Below are positions 1 to 7,196 of a stretch of DNA of 64,000 bases, piece after piece. Origin of the DNA: an uncultured Oleispira sp. (GTDB taxonomy: Bacteria; Pseudomonadota; Gammaproteobacteria; Pseudomonadales; Oceanobacteraceae). Location: NCBI GenBank assembly GCA_913019965.1, contig CAJVZR010000015.1, positions 1 through 64,000 on the forward strand. The letters run 5' to 3'. A program made the position numbers and the translations under genes. Positions within the stretch are counted from its first letter, which is position 1, and each line of letters opens with the position of its first letter. The notes below the pieces were generated by a model. The model was not told the DNA's origin. It did not search any database and saw only the letters and a list, made by a program, of their open reading frames with translations.

Positions 1-353
1 ACTTGGCCGCTGCTTATAAACTCTAACCTTGGCAGTGACCATTGAACTTGCGCCGTTTTAACCCCGATTTGACTACTGACTGACGATGAGATTGTAACTA
101 CGCCGGATTCATTATTAGCACTGGCATACACAGGAACAAGGTCCATGCCCATAGGGGATTTTCCAGGCTGATCACGGCGAAAGTTGGCATCCATCGGCGC
201 TACCCAATAGAGAATTTCTGGCTCAAGTGTAGGAGCTTCTACCTCAGAATCCAATGATACAGAATCATTCAATAACACCCTATATTCTGGGCTAACAACT
301 AATACGATTAAGGTAATGGCAATGCCAAAAAGCATGCTTAATAAATTTTTCAT
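1..353 (-). CDS. CusB-like efflux RND periplasmic adaptor, N-terminal part (cut by window edge)
   Basis: Translating the minus strand from the ATG at 353 gives MKNLLSMLFGIAITLIVLVV, a signal/anchor segment. It is followed by a heavy-metal-binding module (ILYWVAPMDANFRRDQPGKS, then PMGMDLVPVYA) closely resembling the start of E. coli CusB, whose Met residues bind Cu(I)/Ag(I). The reading frame stays open to base 1, where the membrane-fusion core begins. Known role of the family: periplasmic adaptor linking an RND pump to an outer-membrane channel for copper/silver export. The rest of the gene, and presumably the pump gene, lie outside the window. It sits 71 bp downstream of a Cys-rich periplasmic protein, probably in the same operon. 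Confidence 0.85.
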   Translation of the reverse strand, partial: MKNLLSMLFGIAITLIVLVVSPEYRVLLNDSVSLDSEVEAPTLEPEILYWVAPMDANFRRDQPGKSPMGMDLVPVYASANNESGVVTISSSVSSQIGVKTAQVQWSLPRLEFISSGQ

Positions 354-424
354 GGTAAATACTCAAAACAATATACGGACTCCAACCCCATCATAAGGCT
401 TGGAAAGATCTTAGAATTTAAGTA

Positions 425-871
425 TTAAGCAATGGGAGGGCGGAATAATGCCGAGTCAATCTGACTCAAAAAACGGGGAGAGGAGAAGTAAAGCGCTTGC
501 TCACTGATCGCCAGTGAACTTGAGGATACATTGAGAATAAAGGTCAAGGAGGCGCCGCAGCCACTATCGGGACACGCACAGTCGTGGGTGATTGAAGCAT
601 CCGTTTGATCACAACAATCCATCACGATACTAATACTGCTGGCTTGCGCTTCTAGCAACACTTTTGGATTAGCTTGCATGCTATGACAAGGAGAAACCTC
701 TGAATTTGTTTCACCCGTATCGTTATCACCATTCGCCATATCACAAGCCATAGGCAACGCAAATGCCTGACCCATGTAGGTCAAGAAAAACGATATTAGC
801 AAGGTCAGCGCTAGGCGCTTACGGCTAATCAATTGAGCTTGAGAAAAAATCTTGTTAAGAGACGATGTCAT
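425..871 (-). CDS. Cys/His-rich periplasmic protein, CopL-like, upstream of cusB
   Basis: A 148-residue protein. An N-terminal hydrophobic stretch (residues about 20-38) looks like a signal peptide. The mature part holds many potential metal ligands: MACDM near 42-46, PCHSM near 61-65, a CC pair near 86, and spaced Cys in CACPDSGCGAS near 98-108. Small Met/Cys/His-rich proteins of this kind precede copper or heavy-metal RND operons in many gammaproteobacteria and are often annotated as CopL-like or DUF2946-like. Position directly before cusB supports a role in copper/silver binding or sensing. I infer this from composition and context and cannot assign the family firmly. Confidence 0.6.
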   Translation of the reverse strand: MTSSLNKIFSQAQLISRKRLALTLLISFFLTYMGQAFALPMACDMANGDNDTGETNSEVSPCHSMQANPKVLLEAQASSISIVMDCCDQTDASITHDCACPDSGCGASLTFILNVSSSSLAISEQALYFSSPRFLSQIDSALFRPPIA

Positions 872-904
872 AAGCTTTATGATACTCCATCAAGCCAAAA
901 GTTC

Positions 905-946
905 AATCCATCAAGCCAGACTTTCGCAGCTGACTTGATGTCTATC
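905..946. repeat. Inverted/direct repeats between hmp and the Cys-rich gene
   Basis: CCATCAAGCC occurs twice (around 888 and 908). The second copy pairs with GACTTGATG near 931-939 to form a hairpin with about 11 paired bases. It follows the end of hmp on the minus strand but has no clear T-run, so it may be a weak terminator or an RNA stability element. Confidence 0.35.
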
Positions 947-951
947 AGGTC

Positions 952-2139
952 TTAAAAGCTTTCGTGGGGACCAAACACTTCATAATGCACTCTGTCGTCG
1001 CTGACTCCCAAAGCAACCAGTTGCTGTTTAGCAAACTGCATAAACGCGACTGGACCACACAAGTAAAAGTCGGCGACCTTTAGAGGAAGCTGATCCGCTA
1101 TCTTGCCGATATCCATATAACCTTGCAGCGCAGAATCGTTATCTGGCGACTTATACCAAATAAAGTTCTTCACCTTTCCTTGCTCTGCCAGCTCATCATG
1201 TCGTTTTCGAAATGAGTGCTGAGCCACGTTTTCACACGCATGCAAAAAACTGATATCCGTAGACGGGCTTTCTTGCTGTGAGATCAAGGTTTCCAACATA
1301 GCTTGCATTGGCGTTAATCCTACCCCCGCTGAAATCAATACCACAGGAGCGGTGGACTTCTTCAAAAAGAAGTCCCCCGTTGGGGCATAAAGTTTGACTT
1401 CGTCACCCAGCCTTAAAACATCATGTAAGTAGTTTGAAACGATGCCTGGCTTGCCCTCTAATTCTCGCTTCACCGAAATACGGTAGCTCTGGTGATTGGC
1501 GCTATCCGATAATGAGTATTGACGAATCTCCCGGAATTCACCTTCTTTCGGTTCCACTTCTATTCCTAAATACTGACCCGCTTGATAGCCAATCACTGGA
1601 CCGCCATCAACGGGCTCAAAAATAAAACTTTTAACCAACTCAGACTCTATCCGTTTTTCAACTAACTTAAATAAGCGAGCATTTTTCCAACCCCCAAGGG
1701 CATTATCACGCTGATAATATAAGCCCGCTTCTTTATCGATAAAAATACCTGCCAACATTTGATAAGCCGCTAGCCAAGCTGCTTCGATATCGGCAGTAAA
1801 TTGCTGTGGTGCTAATTCACGCAATGTCTCAATGAGATGTAAGCCAACAATGTCATAGTGCGCGGGTTGAATATTCATACTGGTGTGCTTATGGGCAATA
1901 CGCTCTACCATGGATAGTAGATTTTCTAGATCATCTAGATGTTTTGCATACGCTGCAATCGCCGAAAACAGAGCAAATGACTGGCGGCCAGATTGCTGGT
2001 TACTCATATTGAAAATATGTTGTAACTCAGGGTTATGACTAAACATCCGCTGATAAAAATGTTCCGTGATCGCCGTTCCAGCTGATTCTAATAACGGTAT
2101 GGTGCTTTTCACCAATTCTATTTGTTGATTATTTAACAT
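952..2139 (-). CDS. hmp: Flavohaemoprotein / nitric oxide dioxygenase Hmp
   Basis: A 395-residue protein, essentially the length of E. coli Hmp (396). The globin domain is residues 1-140, with distal Tyr29 (B10) and Gln53 (E7) and proximal His85 in HKHTS, the same numbering as E. coli. The FAD-binding domain follows (RQYSLSDS at 206-213), then the NAD-binding domain (GVGLTP at 272-277 and LCGP near the C-terminus). The enzyme converts NO and O2 to nitrate using NAD(P)H in the cytoplasm. It is the last gene of a minus-strand operon with nnrS and a small membrane protein, 73 bp after nnrS. The upstream promoter region holds NorR boxes and a sigma-54 promoter, so NO induction through NorR is likely. 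Confidence 0.96.
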   Translation of the reverse strand: MLNNQQIELVKSTIPLLESAGTAITEHFYQRMFSHNPELQHIFNMSNQQSGRQSFALFSAIAAYAKHLDDLENLLSMVERIAHKHTSMNIQPAHYDIVGLHLIETLRELAPQQFTADIEAAWLAAYQMLAGIFIDKEAGLYYQRDNALGGWKNARLFKLVEKRIESELVKSFIFEPVDGGPVIGYQAGQYLGIEVEPKEGEFREIRQYSLSDSANHQSYRISVKRELEGKPGIVSNYLHDVLRLGDEVKLYAPTGDFFLKKSTAPVVLISAGVGLTPMQAMLETLISQQESPSTDISFLHACENVAQHSFRKRHDELAEQGKVKNFIWYKSPDNDSALQGYMDIGKIADQLPLKVADFYLCGPVAFMQFAKQQLVALGVSDDRVHYEVFGPHESF

Positions 2140-2212
2140 GCTTTACTTCTCTTTCTGGTCTGAGTTTATTAATTCATTATCACTCGCTTCTGCGAGCTAT
2201 TTTTAATACGGT

Positions 2213-3433
2213 TTAGGGCCTAGTTACTTTTAAACTAACGTTTTTGAAGCTAGAACTGTCCAAACTTGGAGTTATTAATATAGGAATATAGAAACGTAAG
2301 AAGATTGAAAAAGCGGCAACCCATAATATGGCTGAGCTATTCCAAGCCCATAACGGCTGCCCTATCATGGCAAGCACAGTGCGGAGTATGGCAGCGATAA
2401 AAATCATAGAAAATGCCAATGCCATCCAACTATTAACCTGCATAGGGCGTCCAGTATGACCAAGGGATACTCGACTGATCATCGCTAAAATCATGCCGCC
2501 AAACACACCTAAAGTAATTAAGTGAAAGGCATCTGCAATCCTCACGAGGTCGCTATAAAAGCTGATCGCTATTAATAACAAACCGCTGGCTAAACATAGG
2601 TAAGATGCATGCAATGACCAAAGCAGTGGATTATTCAGTGTATAAATACCCGCCCACTGGCTTAATCGAATAAGGTGAAGTACACCGACTATTAATAATG
2701 CCCACGCAGGGCTAATAGGCATGATATAAAAATAACTGATTAAAAAATTACTCGCCCCCAATATTGAAAATATGAGTAGCGCCCAATCAAGCCTAGGTGT
2801 TGATTTAATTTTTCCTTTAATCTGCACCGATAAAAATCCATTGCGGGTAAAGAGCGGAATAATACGTCCCGCAATAAGGCTAACAATAATTGAAAAAATT
2901 AATATGCTACTACGGGCTAAATGTATGACGAGTTCTACCTCCCCCAAGCTCCCCCAATAAATAAAATTCAACTGTAAAAGCATTAAACTAAAAAGTAGTG
3001 GTAAGAAAATATAATTTCTTTGGCTGCGCGCTTTAATGATTAAACGAGAGAAACTAAAAAAAACAATTACCCACCAGATAAGCTGCAAAACCAACAACCC
3101 AGGTAAGTAAGCTCTGTCCGCTAGCAGTAATAATCGAATGCTGATCCAGATGAGACTTAAAACCAATAATGAATACCCTTGTAAGCTTTTTAACCCAGTC
3201 CAGGTTTGCACGGCGGTTAATAAAAATCCGACAGCAACCATTAAGGTAAAGCCGAAGAACATCTCATGTATATGCCACACTACCGCAGGAAGTATCTGTT
3301 GCTGATTCAATAGCAATCCATAGTTGAGATAGACCAACCAAATGCAGAGACTTAATACCGAAGCTAAACTCGCGAGAAGAAAGAAAGGCCGAAAAGCGAG
3401 ACTCCATAAAGGCGCTTTAACAAACTGATTCAT
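2213..3433 (-). CDS. nnrS: NnrS family haem-copper membrane protein
   Basis: A 406-residue polytopic membrane protein with about twelve hydrophobic segments. The start (PLWSLAFRPFFLLASLASVL) and the motif VVWHIHEMFFGFTLMVAVGFLLTAVQTWTG match the conserved His-containing core of NnrS. FHLITLGVFGGMILAMISRVSLGHTGRP is the second conserved block. NnrS proteins bind haem and copper and protect cells from nitrosative stress, probably by limiting iron-NO complex formation; the exact chemistry is unsettled. The gene overlaps the small membrane protein upstream by 4 bp and precedes hmp, so all three are probably one NorR-controlled transcript. Confidence 0.93.
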   Translation of the reverse strand: MNQFVKAPLWSLAFRPFFLLASLASVLSLCIWLVYLNYGLLLNQQQILPAVVWHIHEMFFGFTLMVAVGFLLTAVQTWTGLKSLQGYSLLVLSLIWISIRLLLLADRAYLPGLLVLQLIWWVIVFFSFSRLIIKARSQRNYIFLPLLFSLMLLQLNFIYWGSLGEVELVIHLARSSILIFSIIVSLIAGRIIPLFTRNGFLSVQIKGKIKSTPRLDWALLIFSILGASNFLISYFYIMPISPAWALLIVGVLHLIRLSQWAGIYTLNNPLLWSLHASYLCLASGLLLIAISFYSDLVRIADAFHLITLGVFGGMILAMISRVSLGHTGRPMQVNSWMALAFSMIFIAAILRTVLAMIGQPLWAWNSSAILWVAAFSIFLRFYIPILITPSLDSSSFKNVSLKVTRP

Positions 3434-3699
3434 AGCTGCTCACCAAAACCTTTTAAGGCGATGCAGCGCATGATGTAGCCAAACTTAATTAAAGTAGCAA
3501 AAATTAGCGTTGAAATGTGGGCGACCACTTGTGTCATAAGACTGAAATGATCGGCAAACACATAACACACTTCTACCGATAAGACGGTACCTGCTAACCC
3601 TAATAACATTAACCAGTTCGCCGCGATTAAAAGCCATTGCAAGCGATCGGCATGAGGAATGGCTGGTAGCTGCTCTGAGAATTGGAAGTTGCTGTACAT
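3430..3699 (-). CDS. Small membrane protein, first gene of the NO-response operon
   Basis: An 89-residue protein with two predicted membrane helices (about residues 23-45 and 55-76). I do not recognise a named family. The start at 3699 is supported by TTGAGG upstream with good spacing. Its end overlaps the nnrS start by 4 bp, implying translational coupling. Being the promoter-proximal gene behind the NorR boxes, it probably acts with NnrS/Hmp in NO tolerance. Function is inferred from position only. Confidence 0.7.
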   Translation of the reverse strand: MYSNFQFSEQLPAIPHADRLQWLLIAANWLMLLGLAGTVLSVEVCYVFADHFSLMTQVVAHISTLIFATLIKFGYIMRCIALKGFGEQL

Positions 3700-3740
3700 G
3701 ACGAATAAACCTCAAGATAAATAAAACTTACTTGAGCTAT

Positions 3741-3756
3741 AGCGAAGAGTATGCCA
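3741..3756 (-). promoter_or_regulatory. Sigma-54 (-24/-12) promoter of the nnrS-hmp operon
   Basis: On the minus strand the sequence reads TGGCATACTCTTCGCT. It has the invariant GG and GC dinucleotides separated by exactly 10 bp, as RpoN promoters require. The predicted start site is near 3729, about 30 nt before the ATG at 3699. It matches the presence of divergent norR, a sigma-54 activator. Confidence 0.75.
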
Positions 3757-3808
3757 ATAAATATAACCCTTTAAAAACAACAACTTATAAATAATATCGC
3801 TATCATGT

Positions 3809-3847
3809 AGTCATAAAGACTCACACATAAAAAGAGTCAATAAGACT
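3809..3847. promoter_or_regulatory. Two NorR boxes (GT-N7-AC) in the norR/nnrS intergenic region
   Basis: AGTCATAAAGACT (3809-3821) and AGTCAATAAGACT (3835-3847) are near-identical palindromes, each fitting the NorR consensus GT-N7-AC. Their centres are 26 bp apart. They lie 55-105 bp upstream of the sigma-54 promoter on the minus strand, the normal enhancer position. A degenerate third copy (9 of 13 bases) is centred another 26 bp closer, at 3789; E. coli norVW has three sites. Confidence 0.8.
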
Positions 3848-3897
3848 CACATGTGTTATATTTAATTTCATTACTCTGTTATTCATCTAGGCTCGTT

Positions 3898-5487
3898 ATG
3901 GCTAATATTTCTTATTCTTCTTTAATAGAACTAGCAATCGATCTAAGTAGTGGACTCATTAATAAAGACCGCTTCGAACGTCTACTAACCACAGTACGTA
4001 AAACGGTACCCTGTGACGCCGTCGTCCTCCTCGCTCGCCAAGGTGATCGTCTTAAGCCCTTAGCTTTACAAGGCCTGAGTCCAGATACTCTAGGAAGGCG
4101 TTTCGAGATTAGCCAACACCCTCGCTTTCAACAAATCTGCGCCAGTACAACGCCGGTTCGCTTTGAAAGTGAGAGCCAGCTACCCGACCCCTATGATGGT
4201 TTATTACTAGCCACGGAGGGTGATCTACCCGTGCACTCTTGCATGGGCTTACCCTTATTATTTGAAGGTGTTTTGATTGGTTTATTAACCTTAGATAGCC
4301 TAACTCCCAATAGCTTTGATGATATTCCTCAACGTACCCTTGATATCATTTCTGCCATGTCTGCAGCCTCTCTCAAAACGGCCCTTACTTTAAACCTGCT
4401 GGAGCAACATGCCTCTCATAATCGTCAAGTTGTTGCGGAGCTGACCCATGAAGCCTTAATCAAAGATGGTGGTGAACTTATAGGCAACAGCCCAGTAATG
4501 AACAAGCTTAAAAAAGAAGTTCAAATTGTTGCTCAATCTGATTTTACGGCGCTGATTTCTGGGGAGACTGGGGTTGGTAAAGAACTGGTTGCCCGCACCT
4601 TGCATCAGCAATCCAGTCGTAGCGAAGGGCCACTGGTTTACGTGAATTGCGCCGCATTACCCGAAAACCTAATCGAGAGTGAATTATTTGGTCACCGTAA
4701 AGGGGCCTTTACCGGGGCCAATGAGAATCGATCTGGAAAATTCACTATTGCTGACGGTGGCACCTTATTTCTAGATGAGATTGGTGAAATACCACTGGCG
4801 GTTCAAAGTAAATTACTGCGGGCTTTGCAAAGCCAAGAGATTCAAGCGGTTGGCCAAGACAAAACTCATACCGTTGATGTGCGTATCATTGCGGCGACCA
4901 ATCGCAATTTAGCCCAAGAAGTAGAAGCTGGTCGTTTTCGCTCGGATCTTTTCCATCGTTTAACCGTTTATCCTATCGACGTCCCCCCCTTACGAGAAAG
5001 GGACACTGATATTGCCTTATTGGCCGGGTATTTTGTCGAGCAAATTCGACGTAAACTCGGTATTCAGCAAATCAAATTCTCCCCTCACGTAAGCCAGTAC
5101 CTGCATCAATATGATTGGCCTGGCAACGTACGGGAACTGGAACATATGATAAATCGAGCAGCACTTAAAGCTAAAAACAGCCAAGTGAATGATCATCCTG
5201 TGGCCTCTGTTCGAGACATTATCACAATTGAATTAGGCCATATCGGACAGCTGATAAATTCAATCGATAGCCCTCCTCAACCACAACCGGAAGCCATTAC
5301 GTTAAGCCCGGATATAGGAATTAAATCAGCAACGGAAAACTTTCAGCGCCAGCTAATAAGTAATGCGCTGAGCCAGAATAATGGCAACTGGTCAGCCGCA
5401 GCTCGCACGCTTAAAATCGACCGAGCTAATTTGAACCGCATGGCGAAACGATTAGGAATTAGTATTGTTAAAACAATACAAGGATAA
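3898..5487 (+). CDS. norR: NO-responsive sigma-54 activator NorR
   Basis: A 529-residue protein from the ATG at 3898; an upstream in-frame ATG at 3853 would begin almost inside a NorR box and adds residues not found in NorR. The N-terminal GAF domain keeps the residues that form the NO-sensing mononuclear iron centre in E. coli NorR: Arg76, Asp97, Asp100, Cys115 and Asp133 here, offset by one or two. The AAA+ domain has Walker A GETGVGKE near 222 and the sigma-54 contact loop GAFTGA near 266. A Fis-type helix-turn-helix is at the C-terminus. NorR activates NO-detoxification genes; the divergent nnrS-hmp operon with two NorR boxes is the evident target. Confidence 0.95.
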   Translation: MANISYSSLIELAIDLSSGLINKDRFERLLTTVRKTVPCDAVVLLARQGDRLKPLALQGLSPDTLGRRFEISQHPRFQQICASTTPVRFESESQLPDPYDGLLLATEGDLPVHSCMGLPLLFEGVLIGLLTLDSLTPNSFDDIPQRTLDIISAMSAASLKTALTLNLLEQHASHNRQVVAELTHEALIKDGGELIGNSPVMNKLKKEVQIVAQSDFTALISGETGVGKELVARTLHQQSSRSEGPLVYVNCAALPENLIESELFGHRKGAFTGANENRSGKFTIADGGTLFLDEIGEIPLAVQSKLLRALQSQEIQAVGQDKTHTVDVRIIAATNRNLAQEVEAGRFRSDLFHRLTVYPIDVPPLRERDTDIALLAGYFVEQIRRKLGIQQIKFSPHVSQYLHQYDWPGNVRELEHMINRAALKAKNSQVNDHPVASVRDIITIELGHIGQLINSIDSPPQPQPEAITLSPDIGIKSATENFQRQLISNALSQNNGNWSAAARTLKIDRANLNRMAKRLGISIVKTIQG

Positions 5488-5604
5488 GTTCCGATAAATT
5501 TTATCGGTAAGCTATGGTGATTCCGAGCTCTTTAACTAAGCTGTAAAGAATACCGACTTTATAGTTATCGCTTATGATGAAAGCAAATTGCTTAAGGAAT
5601 GAGA

Positions 5605-6015
5605 ATGAATCCCAGCACAATAGATAATGTACAGCGGACGTTCAATATTATTGCCCCCATTGCCGATGATGCCGCTGCTTTATTTTATAGCAAGTTATTC
5701 GAACTCGACCCTAGTTTAAAATCGATGTTCAAAAGTGATATGACGGATCAACGTAAAAAGCTCATGCAAATTTTAGGCGTGGCTGTGAGTAGTCTTAATA
5801 ATTTAGATGCCATAGTTCCTGCCGTGCAAGATCTTGGACGCCGTCACGTACAATACGGCGTTCGCCCACAGCACTATAATACGGTGGCTGAAGCTATTTT
5901 ATGGATGTTAGCACAAACACTTGGAGCAACTTTTACAGCGGAGATCAAGCAATCCTGGACCGAAGTTTATACTGTTTTAGCGGATACTATGATCGCAGCT
6001 GCAAATCAAAATTAA
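5605..6015 (+). CDS. Single-domain globin (Vitreoscilla-haemoglobin-like)
   Basis: A 136-residue haemoglobin without a reductase domain. The fold markers are Tyr28 (B10), Gln49 (E7) and proximal His81 (F8) in GRRHVQYGV. The start at 5605 is preferred over the ATG at 5599 because AAGGA at 5594-5598 is correctly spaced only for the second. It follows norR on the same strand with a 117-bp gap, so it may be co-transcribed or have its own promoter; a weak GT-N7-AC match lies at 5543-5553. Context suggests NO or oxygen binding/detoxification. The partner reductase is not visible; Hmp is the two-domain relative nearby. Confidence 0.85.
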   Translation: MNPSTIDNVQRTFNIIAPIADDAAALFYSKLFELDPSLKSMFKSDMTDQRKKLMQILGVAVSSLNNLDAIVPAVQDLGRRHVQYGVRPQHYNTVAEAILWMLAQTLGATFTAEIKQSWTEVYTVLADTMIAAANQN

Positions 6016-6025
6016 TGCCGACAGT

Positions 6026-6583
6026 CTAACAGGCAGGGATATCAGCTCTCTGGCCACACACCGCGACAGAGCCATCACGAGAGTCATATTTAATCACTAA
6101 CAAGCCGGTATTTCGATTACCGTTATCGCCACTACCACGATAAACAAAACTGCAAATCTTATTAGAAGTATGTCGGTAAGACCGGTACTCCTGATTATTG
6201 TTATTATGGGCCACCGTGGCGGCATCAATCATAATACCATTCCAAACCCCTACACAGCCAGCATTTCCTACTCCGATGTTTTCATTACCATTTCCCTTTG
6301 TCGTGCCAATGGGATAACCAATATTATTCGTATCGATTGTTCCATCACCATAACCAGGTAAGTTCTGCACCCTAACAGAGTGACCTTGACTGTTAAACAA
6401 AGTCTTAACTGTCAAGGCTCCAGACCTTAAAGCCCCAGCAACCCCCTGAACTTGAACTAATTCAGCTTGATCACTCACATTAGCAAATCTAGGTAAAACA
6501 AATGCCGCCAGCACCCCGATTATAACCAGTACAATGATTAACTCGATTAAGGTGAAGCCCCTACTTAATAAAAGTTTGTTCAT
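6026..6583 (-). CDS. Type IV pilin-like / pseudopilin protein
   Basis: A 185-residue protein with a class III prepilin leader. A short basic N-terminus ends at Gly9, then FTLIELIIVLVIIGVLAAFVLP forms the hydrophobic N-terminal helix with Glu5 of the mature protein. It should be cleaved and methylated by PilD-type peptidase. The C-terminal part is Gly/Asn-rich with Cys pairs (NAGCVG, KICSF, AVCGQ, IPAC), resembling MSHA-type minor pilins. No other pilus gene is adjacent, so it is an orphan; its partner machine (type IV pilus, MSHA or type II secretion) cannot be decided here. It converges with the globin gene, 10 bp apart. Confidence 0.85.
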   Translation of the reverse strand: MNKLLLSRGFTLIELIIVLVIIGVLAAFVLPRFANVSDQAELVQVQGVAGALRSGALTVKTLFNSQGHSVRVQNLPGYGDGTIDTNNIGYPIGTTKGNGNENIGVGNAGCVGVWNGIMIDAATVAHNNNNQEYRSYRHTSNKICSFVYRGSGDNGNRNTGLLVIKYDSRDGSVAVCGQRADIPAC

Positions 6584-6701
6584 TATTTTTCATATTCGTT
6601 CGACTTCTATTGATCCATTGATAAATTACAGTGCACCAAATACCTATCATTGCACCACTTGAATTCATCCCGTTACAAAATTAGCTTTTAAAGTATAGAC
6701 C

Positions 6702-6722
6702 AAATCAGCAACCAACTGATTT
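6702..6722. repeat. Inverted repeat upstream of a sigma-54 promoter
   Basis: AAATCAG (6702-6708) and CTGATTT (6716-6722) form perfect 7-bp arms around a 7-bp spacer. It sits about 20 bp before the sigma-54 element at 6741, so it could be an operator or activator site. Function unknown. Confidence 0.4.
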
Positions 6723-6740
6723 CAAAGACAATTTTATTAT

Positions 6741-6756
6741 TGGCACAACCCCTGCA
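6741..6756 (+). promoter_or_regulatory. Sigma-54 promoter without a downstream gene
   Basis: TGGCACAACCCCTGCA matches the RpoN consensus closely, with GG and GC separated by 10 bp. The predicted start is near 6767. The first thing downstream is a strong hairpin terminator at 6811, not a coding region, so the transcript would be about 80 nt. Confidence 0.65.
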
Positions 6757-6766
6757 GTAACAAACT

Positions 6767-6848
6767 GCCAAATCGGCTCTCTAATTTTAACGACAACTTT
6801 AAATATCGTAACTCAGCCCATGGGTGTTTATGGGCTGAGTCCTTTTCT
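6767..6848 (+). ncRNA. Candidate sigma-54-dependent small RNA
   Basis: Inferred from a good sigma-54 promoter (6741-6756) and an intrinsic terminator (6811-6848) with no open reading frame between. The RNA would be about 80 nt: an unstructured A/U-rich 5' part of about 44 nt, then the terminator hairpin. No similarity to Qrr, GlmY/GlmZ or CrcZ was recognised by eye. The call rests on these two signals only. Confidence 0.45.
6811..6848 (+). terminator. Intrinsic terminator in the pilin/peroxidase gap
   Basis: ACTCAGCCCAT (6811-6821) pairs perfectly with ATGGGCTGAGT (6830-6840) around an 8-nt loop, and CCTTTTCT follows. The T-rich side is on the plus strand, where no gene ends nearby. Confidence 0.7.
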
Positions 6849-7084
6849 AAAATAATTACGAGGCGCATATCTTCTAGAACAATCACGACACTCATGAATT
6901 TATTCTGTCGGCTTTAATACAATAATATTTTTGTGGGTTTTTTAGAGCAATTAAACACTATTCTCAATACCCGTCATTTCACGTTTATACCTTACAAAAA
7001 CCTGACTTACTAAAAGTAACACCCGAAAATAAACTGACTTCCCATCTATAATTCCTCCCTTGATTTATCTGGTAAAAATATATT

Positions 7085-7100
7085 TGGCACAGTCTTCGCT
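7085..7100 (+). promoter_or_regulatory. Sigma-54 promoter of the haem peroxidase gene
   Basis: TGGCACAGTCTTCGCT has GG and GC 10 bp apart and ends with the same TCTTCGCT-type -12 region as the nnrS-operon promoter. The predicted start is near 7111, giving an 86-nt leader before the ATG at 7197. In the stretch upstream (6849-7084) I see CTGACTT twice 32 bp apart (7002 and 7034) and a small palindrome TTACTAAAAGTAA, but no NorR box. Confidence 0.65.
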
Positions 7101-7196
7101 ATCACTTGCGCTGAAAATAATAAGAAAGTTACTCACCGTAAAAACATGAAGATTAATACTTACTTTTAACTATAAAAATAATATTAAGGATTACGC

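Noticed and set aside
3853-3897. Upstream in-frame ATG extending norR by 15 residues
   Set aside because: It lies directly against a NorR box, and starting at 3898 places the iron-ligand residues at the positions known for NorR.
5543-5553. GT-N7-AC match before the globin gene
   Set aside because: Only the four consensus bases match; the AGTC/GACT arms seen in the real boxes are absent.
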